DNA of 9,688 nt from JAKLDO01 sp035354435. GTDB taxonomy: Bacteria; UBP6; UBA1177. The stretch lies in the NCBI GenBank assembly GCA_035354435.1, contig DAOQAY010000111.1, forward strand, positions 1 through 9,688, read 5' to 3'. Shown piece after piece: positions 1 through 6,309 of this stretch (positions are counted from its first letter, which is position 1; every line of letters starts with the position of its first letter). Below the pieces are notes generated by a model that was not told where the DNA came from, made no database searches, and saw only the letters and a list, made by a program, of their open reading frames with translations. The position numbers and the translations under genes were made by a program.

Positions 1-56
1 TTTTTGTGTTTTTTGATTCAACTGCTGTTTTCGCTGTGTTTAAAAATCTTTTCATT

Positions 57-180
57 TCATAAATTCTGTTCAAATTCGTGATGAGTATATTCAGAAATTT
101 ATCAGTTTGGAAGATTTACTCCATAAATTTGTCAAAATTTGTGGAGTGTTACTCCATAAATTAATGGAAATTTGTGGAAT
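57..180. repeat. tandem degenerate ~30-bp palindromes downstream of the membrane-protein gene
   Basis: Two clear units lie side by side. In 118-147, ACTCCATAAATTT pairs with AAATTTGTGGAGT around a 4-base loop, giving 13 pairs with one T-G wobble. In 151-180, ACTCCATAAATT pairs with AATTTGTGGAAT with one mismatch and one wobble. Two weaker relatives precede them: about 57-84 (CATAAATT...CAAATTCGTG) and about 90-113 (CAGAAATTTATCA...TTTGGAAG). Spacing is about 30-33 bp. The array ends only 6 bases beyond the stop codon of the minus-strand membrane gene, so it lies in the 3' untranslated region of that transcript. No T-tract follows on the minus strand, so it is not a standard intrinsic terminator, although it could slow RNA decay or bind a protein. 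The rest of 1-186 is AT-rich and shows no supported gene. Confidence 0.6.
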
Positions 181-186
181 TGGCGA

Positions 187-1098
187 TCATTTCATCTGCA
201 AGTATATTCCGGCAATAATGAGAACAGACAATATTGAAAAAACAGCGGGAAAAAATTTTCCGGCAACGAAGCTGTTTGAGCTTTTCCCAAAAATCGGGAA
301 TAGTGAGACCGCAAGAATCACAAACGGGAATGCCATAAGGAATTTATCAGCGGATTCGGGTGTTTTGCCATAAAAGAATTCAAATATGTACTTCGATGAA
401 AGTATTGAAAGACATATTCCGGTTACAAAAAGCACGATATACTTGAATTTTGTTTTTGAAAAAGCTTTTTTGATCTCAGGATATGAATAAATTACAAAAA
501 AAGTAACTGCCAGAGAAAAATATATCAGCGCTAAAAGCTGGTGGTTTCTTAAAACTGTATGAATTTTAAAATATGCTTTTGTTCTCGGGTAGACACCAAA
601 AAGATGAAGCCCGGCAAATATCGCCGCTCCGTAAAAGCCGAATAGAACATTAAGCACCGTTCTTTTCACACTCTTTGAAATAAACCACGATCCGGCGATA
701 AAAATTATAAGAAGGATCACCATTTCAGGAAAGAATTCGCTGTTTTTCTCGTGAAATTTAAATAGTGTGGAAACATTAAAAAGGACATCACCGATATCGC
801 CTTTTAAATATGCAAGCTGTAATTTCTCGTTCTTTAAATATGCGGAAATTATGGGGATGAAAATTACTGGACTTGCAACCGCGAGATATTTTGCTGATTC
901 CCTTTTCATTCCAAGGATATATCTGCAACAAATACTGAAATAGAAAAACACGAAAAGATACCAGCAGAAATGATGAATTGTCACAAAATAGCTGAAAAAA
1001 TAGTTCTGTGCAAAATATGCGGTTTCAAGAATAATTCTTGACAGAATGACTACAAATAAAAAAGAATAAAGAAAGATCGTTTTAGTTTTTTCGCTCAT
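187..1098 (-). CDS. polytopic membrane protein of unknown function (~9 TM)
   Basis: This is a 303-residue protein made almost entirely of hydrophobic segments. Likely membrane spans are near residues 7-24, 33-62 (one long span or two), 71-88, 124-141, 148-168, 187-205, 219-238, 252-270 and 282-300. A polar loop at about 89-123 and a basic loop at about 206-218 separate the groups. An aromatic stretch with paired histidines (TIHHFCWYLF, about 40-49) stands out, but I recognise no catalytic motif and cannot name a family. The start at 1098 is chosen over an in-frame ATG at 1137 because AAAGG sits 5 bases upstream of it and the 1137 start would extend 56 bases into fcl. The chosen start overlaps the fcl stop by 17 bases, which suggests translational coupling. 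Its partner fcl makes GDP-fucose, so a role in surface-glycan assembly or transport is conceivable, but this rests on position only. Confidence 0.8.
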   Translation of the reverse strand: MSEKTKTIFLYSFLFVVILSRIILETAYFAQNYFFSYFVTIHHFCWYLFVFFYFSICCRYILGMKRESAKYLAVASPVIFIPIISAYLKNEKLQLAYLKGDIGDVLFNVSTLFKFHEKNSEFFPEMVILLIIFIAGSWFISKSVKRTVLNVLFGFYGAAIFAGLHLFGVYPRTKAYFKIHTVLRNHQLLALIYFSLAVTFFVIYSYPEIKKAFSKTKFKYIVLFVTGICLSILSSKYIFEFFYGKTPESADKFLMAFPFVILAVSLFPIFGKSSNSFVAGKFFPAVFSILSVLIIAGIYLQMK

Positions 1099-2023
1099 TT
1101 TGACCTTTATACCACTCATACACCTTTGTAATTCCATCTTTCAAACTCACTTCAGGAGTCCATCCGAGAGCAGTTATCTTTGAAATATCAAGCAATTTTC
1201 TCGGAGTCCCGTCAGGCATGGCGGAATTCCACCTTATTTCACCTTCGAAACCGGTTATTTCTTTAATTAATTCAGCAAGTCCTTTTATTGTGATATCAGT
1301 ACCTGTTCCTATATTTATGTGCGTTTTAATGCCTGAAACTTCGTTCATCAGCTTAATTACAGCTTTTGCAAGATCTCCGCTGTACATAAATTCTCTTTTA
1401 GGCGTTCCTGTTCCCCAGAGGTCAACGAATTTTTTTCCTTCAGTTTTTGCATCATGGAACTTTTTTATCATCGCTGGCAGAACATGACCTGTTTCAAGAT
1501 CGAAATTATCGTTTTCGCCATAAAGATTTGTGGGCATAACACTAATAAAATCAGTGCCGTATTCAAGATTATATGCTTCAACCATCTTCAGACCGGCTAT
1601 TTTTGCAATTGCATAAGGTTCATTAGTATATTCGAGTTCTGAAGTGAGAAGATACTCCTCTTTTATCGGCTGAGGAGCAAACTTGGGATAAATACAGCTT
1701 GAACCGAGAAAAAGAAGTCTCTGTACGCCGGTATTATAGGCATTGTGAATAACATTTGTCTGGATCATCAGATTGTCATATATCATCTGTGCACGGAATT
1801 TGTTGTTTGCATTTATTCCGCCGACTTTTGCCGCCGCAAGGAAAACGAATTCAGGCCTGTTTTCATTAAAAAAATACTCCACCTGAGTCTGATCTCTCAG
1901 ATCAAGTTCGCTGGAAGATCTCATTATAAGATTTCCGTAACCGTTCTTTTTGAGTTCATTTACTATTGCGTTTCCTACAAGACCATTATGACCTGCAACA
2001 AATATCAGCGAATTCTTTTCCAT
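1082..2023 (-). CDS. fcl: GDP-L-fucose synthase (GDP-4-keto-6-deoxy-mannose epimerase/reductase)
   Basis: This extended short-chain dehydrogenase converts GDP-4-keto-6-deoxy-D-mannose to GDP-L-fucose by 3,5-epimerisation and NADPH-dependent reduction in the cytoplasm. The 313 residues are close to the 321 of the E. coli enzyme. The Rossmann motif GHNGLVG is at residues 11-17, the GSSCIYP motif begins at 107, and the YxxxK pair is Y137/K141. S108, C110, Y137, K141 and H180 align with E. coli S107, C109, Y136, K140 and H179, so the active site appears intact. NEPYAIAKIAGLK and SVMPTNLYGENDNF are family signatures. The ATG at 2023 is preferred over a GTG at 2062 because the family begins just before the nucleotide-binding motif and the extra 13 residues are atypical; the upstream Shine-Dalgarno sequence is weak. 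The usual partner GDP-mannose 4,6-dehydratase (gmd) is not in the window. Fucose supply implies use in lipopolysaccharide, capsule or glycoprotein glycans. Confidence 0.95.
   Translation of the reverse strand: MEKNSLIFVAGHNGLVGNAIVNELKKNGYGNLIMRSSSELDLRDQTQVEYFFNENRPEFVFLAAAKVGGINANNKFRAQMIYDNLMIQTNVIHNAYNTGVQRLLFLGSSCIYPKFAPQPIKEEYLLTSELEYTNEPYAIAKIAGLKMVEAYNLEYGTDFISVMPTNLYGENDNFDLETGHVLPAMIKKFHDAKTEGKKFVDLWGTGTPKREFMYSGDLAKAVIKLMNEVSGIKTHINIGTGTDITIKGLAELIKEITGFEGEIRWNSAMPDGTPRKLLDISKITALGWTPEVSLKDGITKVYEWYKGQNERKN
1104..1108 (-). promoter_or_regulatory. ribosome binding site deciding the start of the membrane protein
   Basis: AAAGG on the minus strand, 5 bases before the ATG at 1096-1098 and inside the last codons of fcl. 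It supports this start over the longer in-frame alternative. Confidence 0.55.
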
Positions 2024-2052
2024 CTCTACACCGGTAAAGAAAAATAATGGGA

Positions 2053-2080
2053 ATGTTAGCACAATGAAAAATTAAGGCAA
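2053..2080 (-). promoter_or_regulatory. weak candidate promoter for fcl
   Basis: In the gap between the VWA lipoprotein stop and fcl, the minus strand reads TTGCCT (2080-2075), 16 bases, then TAACAT (2058-2053), a partial match to -35/-10 consensus. It could give fcl and the membrane gene expression independent of the lipoproteins upstream. In AT-rich sequence such a match can occur by chance. Confidence 0.2.
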
Positions 2081-2090
2081 GTTGAGATAA

Positions 2091-4112
2091 TTAATCGTTC
2101 GGACCGCTTACATCTTTACCAGGAACAATGATATAGACTTCTCTGAAATCTACGAGAGATCCTTCGCCGAATACATTTATTTTGGCACGGAAAGCAGTGT
2201 TTTCAGTTGTTGTCGGCTCATAGAAATCATTGTAAAAATCAATATCAAATGTAACCGTGGTTCCCGGTTTTACATTCTGGAATGCATCAGTTGTGCATTC
2301 CGTAGGACATGTGACCACTGTTGTATCGCTAAGCACTCTTTTTACAGGTGTTACAGCTTTTATAAACTGGGTTACATCTACAGATTGAGGATTAGAAATT
2401 GACTCACGACCGGTATTGACATCCATCGGAACATTCGATGCCAGATGTTGAACACCTGCAGCTATATTATCTGACAAACCTGTACCATTTGAATTTATAA
2501 GATAGTAAAAGGGTGTCCCTGTACCATCCACAGATCCTGTGTTTGTTGAAACAGTCTTCAAATGATCTTTCGGGGTAGAGCCGTAAGATCCTGAATTCCA
2601 TGAATCGACACCTATAAATTTCGCATTGATACCATTCATGGCTGTATATGTCTGTGCATAATTAACAAGATTGTATGAATTCTCGAACGCTTCATCGGTC
2701 ATCATGATAAATATCGGCAAAGCTCCGTTTCTGAAACATGCACCACCGACACTTCCTTCTTTGCCAGAACAGTTAATTGCAGCAACATTTCCATGAGCTT
2801 CTCCGGTAGCTGCATAATAAAGTGCGTTTAAATGAGGCTCATACCCTCCTGCTCTCCAGTTTACATTGCCCACAGATGTCTTGATCGTCGTTTCATTTGT
2901 CGTGATGAACTGCTGTATCCTTGTTCCTTTATCAGGGTAATCTTCAAAGTCCTCAAAAGTCGCTATACCGAAGCCGACATCAGGAATCTTGGTTTTTATT
3001 GAACCGATAAGTGTATTGTTTATGCCGGACTTCAAATTTGCTATCTCACCTTCCATTGATTTGCTCAAATCAATAAGAAAAAGTATGTCGGCTTTTGTGA
3101 TATCCGTTGCAAAATCAAGAGGTCTGATCTCATGGGCGGGATCATTGTACGGAAGAATTACATAATATTTTCCTTCCCACCACTCAGGGTCAGAAACTAC
3201 CGGATTACTTCCTGCGGCAAATTCAGTATTGTCATCAACTCCGTCACCATCCGTATCGGTCTTTTTAGGATCTGTTCCGATCTGAGATTCTTTGAAATCT
3301 GTCAAGCCATCATTGTCACTGTCTGTGTCAAGGTAATCGGGAGCACCGTCATCATCTGTATCAACCGGAGGCACAGCCGTTCCATTCTCAACTGAATCAA
3401 GTATCCCGTCTCCATCGCTGTCATCATCACGGAAATTAGAAATTCCATCCTTGTCGGTATCTTTCGAACCTTCATACAGATCTGATATGCCGTCTCCGTC
3501 ACTGTCCGTATCAATATAATCTGCAATAGTGTCACCATCAGAATCAACACAAGGCTGTTCCGGACACTCTTCTGAATCAAGTATGCCGTCTTCATCACTG
3601 TCATAATCCCTGTAGTCTGCTGAGCCGTCTTCATCACTGTCTTTACAGGGAAGCTCTGAACACTCAACTGAATCGGGAATGCCGTCTCCGTCACTTTCAC
3701 TGTCCTTATAATCAGCTTCTCCGTCTTCGTCGGTGTCAACTGCTATGCCGTTCGGAACTTCCACACAATTGGGAATGCCGTCACTGTCTTCATCTGCCAT
3801 GCACCAGCCTTCAATATCTTCAAACTGTTCAGGGATCTCATATGTCTTTCCGGCACAGTCACAGGTCTCTCCACCGGAATCGCCTGAATCACCGGTATTT
3901 CCTGTATCTCCATCATCAGGAATAGTGTCACCGGTATTTCCCGTATTGCCGTTATCGGGAATTGAATCTCCCGTGTCTCCCGAATTACCGGTATTGCCTG
4001 AATCACCGGTATTTCCTGTATTTCCTGTGTCACCAGCATCCTTGTTGTCACATGAAAATGCAAAAAACATCAGTGCAAGTGTGATCAGGATCAGAAAAAA
4101 ATTAGTTCTCAT
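2091..4112 (-). CDS. VWA-domain lipoprotein with thrombospondin type 3 calcium repeats (downstream paralogue)
   Basis: A 673-residue secreted lipoprotein. The signal peptide ends in FAFS-C, making C21 the lipidated residue. Residues 27-81 are a low-complexity linker of G-(D/N)-(T/S) triplets, followed by a four-cysteine patch (C84, C86, C104, C116). Residues ~106-305 hold thrombospondin type 3-like DxDxDGxxD calcium-binding repeats, two of them carrying a Cys-x4-Cys insertion (C151/C156, C183/C188). A VWA domain spans about 341-565 with MIDAS DLSKS (D348, S350, S352) and the later acidic strand MMTDE (D473). C448/C459 may form a disulfide inside it. About 580-673 is probably a beta-sandwich ending in VPGKD. 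The start has GGAG 6 bases upstream. By family analogy the VWA binds a protein or glycan ligand through a divalent metal. It lies 31 bp downstream of a close paralogue and probably shares its transcript. Asp follows the lipidated Cys; in enterics that retains lipoproteins in the inner membrane, a rule that may not hold here. Confidence 0.88.
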   Translation of the reverse strand: MRTNFFLILITLALMFFAFSCDNKDAGDTGNTGNTGDSGNTGNSGDTGDSIPDNGNTGNTGDTIPDDGDTGNTGDSGDSGGETCDCAGKTYEIPEQFEDIEGWCMADEDSDGIPNCVEVPNGIAVDTDEDGEADYKDSESDGDGIPDSVECSELPCKDSDEDGSADYRDYDSDEDGILDSEECPEQPCVDSDGDTIADYIDTDSDGDGISDLYEGSKDTDKDGISNFRDDDSDGDGILDSVENGTAVPPVDTDDDGAPDYLDTDSDNDGLTDFKESQIGTDPKKTDTDGDGVDDNTEFAAGSNPVVSDPEWWEGKYYVILPYNDPAHEIRPLDFATDITKADILFLIDLSKSMEGEIANLKSGINNTLIGSIKTKIPDVGFGIATFEDFEDYPDKGTRIQQFITTNETTIKTSVGNVNWRAGGYEPHLNALYYAATGEAHGNVAAINCSGKEGSVGGACFRNGALPIFIMMTDEAFENSYNLVNYAQTYTAMNGINAKFIGVDSWNSGSYGSTPKDHLKTVSTNTGSVDGTGTPFYYLINSNGTGLSDNIAAGVQHLASNVPMDVNTGRESISNPQSVDVTQFIKAVTPVKRVLSDTTVVTCPTECTTDAFQNVKPGTTVTFDIDFYNDFYEPTTTENTAFRAKINVFGEGSLVDFREVYIIVPGKDVSGPND
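3198..3797 (-). repeat. array of thrombospondin type 3-like repeats inside the 2091-4112 gene
   Basis: The encoded stretch (residues ~106-305) repeats D-(S/T)-D-x-D-G-x-x-D in units of roughly 13 and 23-27 residues. Units such as ESDGDGIPDSVEC, DSDEDGILDSEEC and DTDSDGDGISDLYEG recur in the same order as in the neighbouring paralogue. At DNA level this gives a recurrent CCGTC(A/T)xCATCACTGTC-like pattern on the plus strand. Confidence 0.85.
3870..4034 (-). repeat. 9-bp-period minisatellite encoding a Gly-X-X linker
   Basis: Residues 27-81 of the VWA lipoprotein are mostly G-D-T, G-N-T and G-D-S triplets, so the DNA has a 9-bp period (plus strand ACCGGTATTTCC and variants). Within it, 3894-3971 carries two successive 39-bp units encoding GDSIPDNGNTGNT and GDTIPDDGDTGNT. 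The upstream paralogue has no equivalent, only a shorter non-periodic acidic linker. The stretch is likely flexible, and slipped-strand mispairing could change its length in steps that keep the frame. Confidence 0.8.
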
Positions 4113-4143
4113 GGAGATCTCCAGTTATCTTAAATATAAAAAG

Positions 4144-6144
4144 TTAGTGTTCAGGTCCTGTATAATCCTTTCCCGGAACAACAATAAATACATCTCTGCT
4201 GTCAAGAAATGATCCGTCACCGAGAACATTTATGTTAGCAATGAAAATCTTTGTTTCATAGGTTTCGTTTTTATATATTTTATTTTCAAAAGTGACCTCA
4301 AATGTAACCGCCTGTCCCGGCTTTACATCAGGAAAGCTGTCCGGAGTGATACTTTTTATGAATTTGGTTGTATCGGGAACCCCGTAAGTATTGTCAATGT
4401 GTTTGGGCTTTGTCGTGATATCCATCTGAATGTTATTTGTCAGTTCAACTACAGCAGTAACTATCTGGCTCGAAAAGCCTGTTCCGTCGGCATTGATGGT
4501 ATAATTAAACCTGTTTCCCGAACCATCCTTCGAACCTGTTCCGTCTGAAATTGTATTGAAATTGCTCATTGATGCTCCGGAATCGATTCCGATAAATTTT
4601 GCGTTTATCGTGTTCATTGCGCTAATAGCTATATCAATTGTTTTTCTAGTTCCTGATGTCCAGCTTCCGGCATCGCCTTCGCTGAAGGATTCATCGCTTG
4701 CCATTATCATGATCGGAAGCGCCTCATTTCTGAAACATGCTCCGCCGATGTTTCCTTCTTTTCCTGAACAGTTCGCCGCAGGAATGGAGATTGATCCTGA
4801 TTCACAGTTGCCCCATGTATCTGTAGAAACGCAGTCCATTGTTTCATTTGTTCCTGCACCTGTTGAAGCCTGATATAATGCCTCATTGTGATATTCTATT
4901 GATCCATTGGATGATGAAATTCCATCCACTGCAGTTTTTACAGTATCCGGATTTGTGGTTATATAACTTGCCATTGAATATACCTGATCTTCAATTGTTC
5001 CGAATTTCACAAGACCAAACGCCGAGTCAGGAATTTCAGCCTTGACACCATCAATAATTGTCGTCTTTATTCCGCTCTTCAAGTTTGCATGTTCTCCTGA
5101 CATTGAACCGGAAAGATCGACCATGATAAGAACATCCACCTTTTTGATATCTGTACTGAAATCAAGACTTTTTACAACAGGATCGCTTTCATAAGGAAGA
5201 ATAATGTAGTATGCATCTTCCGGAATATTACTCTGAGGATCTTTCGGGTCGCTTCCAAAAACGAACTCGGTGAAATCATCTGTTCCGTCGCCGTCAGTAT
5301 CCTTGATCTTGGAATCGCTTCCGAATTCAACCTCCTGATGATCGCTCAGTCCGTCATTATCACTGTCGCTGTCGAAAAAATCAGGTTTGCCGTCGTTATC
5401 ACTGTCAAGTGGAGGGATATTTTCTTCATTTTCATCGTAATCAAGAATGCCGTCACCATCGCTGTCAGAATCAAGAAAATTCGGAATACCGTCTTTATCT
5501 TCATCACCGACACCTTCATAAAGATCAGGAATGCCATCATCATCACTGTCTGTGTCGATATAATCAGCCATACCGTCACCATCAGTATCAACACACGGCA
5601 TTTCCGGACACTCGATATTATCAAACAATCCGTCATCATCGCTGTCGGAATCACGGTAATTGGGTATTCCGTCACCGTCAAAATCATTCAACCCTTCTTC
5701 CGAGTCGGGAATACCGTCTCCATCGCTGTCTTGATCTTTATAATCAGGAATGCCGTCATTATCGGTGTCAACTGCCACGCCGTTAGGTGTTTCGGTCGAA
5801 TCCGGAATACCGTCACCGTCAGAATCATCGTCTTTGTAATCCGGAATACCGTCACCGTCTGTATCTTCCTTGCCTTCTATTCCGTTGGGAATACCGTCCC
5901 CGTCTTCATCAAGATCGTTCCACAGATCATTCGGATCAATATCGCCTGTGTCAGAATTGTCATCTGCATCAGAAATACCTGTGTCCAGATCTGTATTTGA
6001 ACTGTCAGGAAGCACCATTTCGCTGTCGCTGTCAGAAAAGTTCTGAGAATCTGTCTGTTGAATTTTAGCATCATCCGAACCGCATGCAGATAAAAAAACA
6101 ATAAATACAGCAGCAACAATCAATACATACACCTTCACTCTCAT
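4144..6144 (-). CDS. VWA-domain lipoprotein with thrombospondin type 3 calcium repeats (promoter-proximal paralogue)
   Basis: A 666-residue lipoprotein with the same plan as its downstream neighbour. The signal peptide ends in FLSA-C (C21 lipidated), and an Asp/Ser-rich linker covers about 22-78. Thrombospondin type 3-like repeats occupy ~79-303 with one Cys-x4-Cys insertion (C179/C184). A VWA domain spans about 336-578 with MIDAS DLSGS (D343, S345, S347) and MASDE (D484). A beta-sandwich-like C-terminus ends in VPGKD. The two proteins share the landmarks NCSGKEG...GGACFRN, PYY/YVILPY-type and NAKFIG, so the pair arose by tandem duplication and then diverged. This copy has an extra loop of about 20 residues with C438 and C447 before the shared Cys pair, and it lacks the Gly-X-X linker and the four-cysteine patch. 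The start has GGGAAGG a few bases upstream. It is the first gene after the best promoter in the window (6198-6225). A surface adhesin or ligand-binding role stabilised by calcium is inferred from the domains. Confidence 0.88.
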   Translation of the reverse strand: MRVKVYVLIVAAVFIVFLSACGSDDAKIQQTDSQNFSDSDSEMVLPDSSNTDLDTGISDADDNSDTGDIDPNDLWNDLDEDGDGIPNGIEGKEDTDGDGIPDYKDDDSDGDGIPDSTETPNGVAVDTDNDGIPDYKDQDSDGDGIPDSEEGLNDFDGDGIPNYRDSDSDDDGLFDNIECPEMPCVDTDGDGMADYIDTDSDDDGIPDLYEGVGDEDKDGIPNFLDSDSDGDGILDYDENEENIPPLDSDNDGKPDFFDSDSDNDGLSDHQEVEFGSDSKIKDTDGDGTDDFTEFVFGSDPKDPQSNIPEDAYYIILPYESDPVVKSLDFSTDIKKVDVLIMVDLSGSMSGEHANLKSGIKTTIIDGVKAEIPDSAFGLVKFGTIEDQVYSMASYITTNPDTVKTAVDGISSSNGSIEYHNEALYQASTGAGTNETMDCVSTDTWGNCESGSISIPAANCSGKEGNIGGACFRNEALPIMIMASDESFSEGDAGSWTSGTRKTIDIAISAMNTINAKFIGIDSGASMSNFNTISDGTGSKDGSGNRFNYTINADGTGFSSQIVTAVVELTNNIQMDITTKPKHIDNTYGVPDTTKFIKSITPDSFPDVKPGQAVTFEVTFENKIYKNETYETKIFIANINVLGDGSFLDSRDVFIVVPGKDYTGPEH
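5236..5910 (-). repeat. array of thrombospondin type 3-like repeats inside the 4144-6144 gene
   Basis: Residues ~79-303 contain about a dozen DxDxDGxxD motifs (for example DTDGDGIPDYKDDDSDGDG). Their order is shared with the downstream paralogue, including the ECPE-x-PCVD insertion and the DLYEG unit. The Asp-dense coding produces long open but unreal frames on the opposite strand. Confidence 0.85.
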
Positions 6145-6181
6145 GACCTTCCCTCACTTAAAAACTCTAACAAAACTATAG

Positions 6182-6209
6182 TTGCCTCGCCAGCATTATT
6201 ATATTTAAT
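6182..6209 (+). promoter_or_regulatory. weak candidate promoter for the plus-strand lipoprotein genes
   Basis: TTGCCT (6182-6187), 16 bases, then TTTAAT (6204-6209). It lies face to face with the minus-strand promoter, so the two would compete for polymerase. It would give a leader of about 95 bases before 6310. An alternative -35, TTGTCA near 6248, has no good -10 partner. Confidence 0.25.
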
Positions 6210-6221
6210 CATAAAATAATG
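6194..6221. repeat. inverted repeat overlapping the divergent promoter region
   Basis: CATTATTATAT (6194-6204) is the reverse complement of ATAAAATAATG (6211-6221) except at one position, with a 6-base centre. It covers the minus-strand -10 box and ends at the -35 box, so it is placed like an operator. The sequence is very AT-rich, so chance is a real alternative. Confidence 0.35.
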
Positions 6222-6225
6222 GCAA
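6198..6225 (-). promoter_or_regulatory. sigma70-type promoter for the VWA lipoprotein genes
   Basis: The minus strand reads TTGCCA (6225-6220, 5 of 6 to the -35 consensus), a 16-base spacer, and a perfect TATAAT (6203-6198). Transcription would start near 6191 and leave an untranslated leader of about 47 bases before the ATG at 6144. This is the strongest promoter match in the window. Confidence 0.6.
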
Positions 6226-6299
6226 TCAAAAAAAAGTGCGAAAATGATTGTCAATTTCATCAGGGTAAGTAAAATTACTCAGATTCGTGTGTTAATATT

Positions 6300-6303
6300 G
6301 GAG
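6300..6303 (+). promoter_or_regulatory. ribosome binding site deciding the start at 6310
   Basis: GGAG followed by six A residues before ATG 6310. It supports this start over an in-frame ATG at 6244, which would put 22 polar and basic residues ahead of an otherwise normal lipoprotein signal. Confidence 0.7.
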
Positions 6304-6309
6304 AAAAAA

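Noticed and set aside
118..147. Rho-independent terminator
   Set aside because: The stem is AT-rich and no T-tract follows on either strand.
118..180. CRISPR array
   Set aside because: Adjacent copies are separated by only about 3 bases, the units differ, and there are no unique spacers or cas genes.
107..373. Plus-strand frame of 88 codons beginning in the palindromic array
   Set aside because: Most of it is antisense to the membrane protein, and its repeated N-terminal part is simply the palindromes translated; no ribosome binding site.
3302..3739. Minus-strand frame of 145 codons in another phase of the calcium-repeat region
   Set aside because: The Met/Thr-rich repetitive translation is a phase-shifted reading of the same repeats inside a well supported gene.
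3733..4212. Plus-strand frame of 159 codons rich in Pro/Ser/Val
   Set aside because: It mirrors the Gly-X-X minisatellite and the start of the VWA lipoprotein; low-complexity shadow only.
5338..6000. Long plus-strand open frame of 220 codons rich in Val/Ile
   Set aside because: It is antisense to the Asp-rich calcium repeats; the reverse complement of repeated GAT/GAC-rich codons stays open by composition. No ribosome binding site or family resemblance.
6244..6309. 22-residue N-terminal extension of the four-Cys lipoprotein
   Set aside because: The internal ATG at 6310 has a good GGAG and begins a normal lipoprotein signal; the extension would put charged residues before it.
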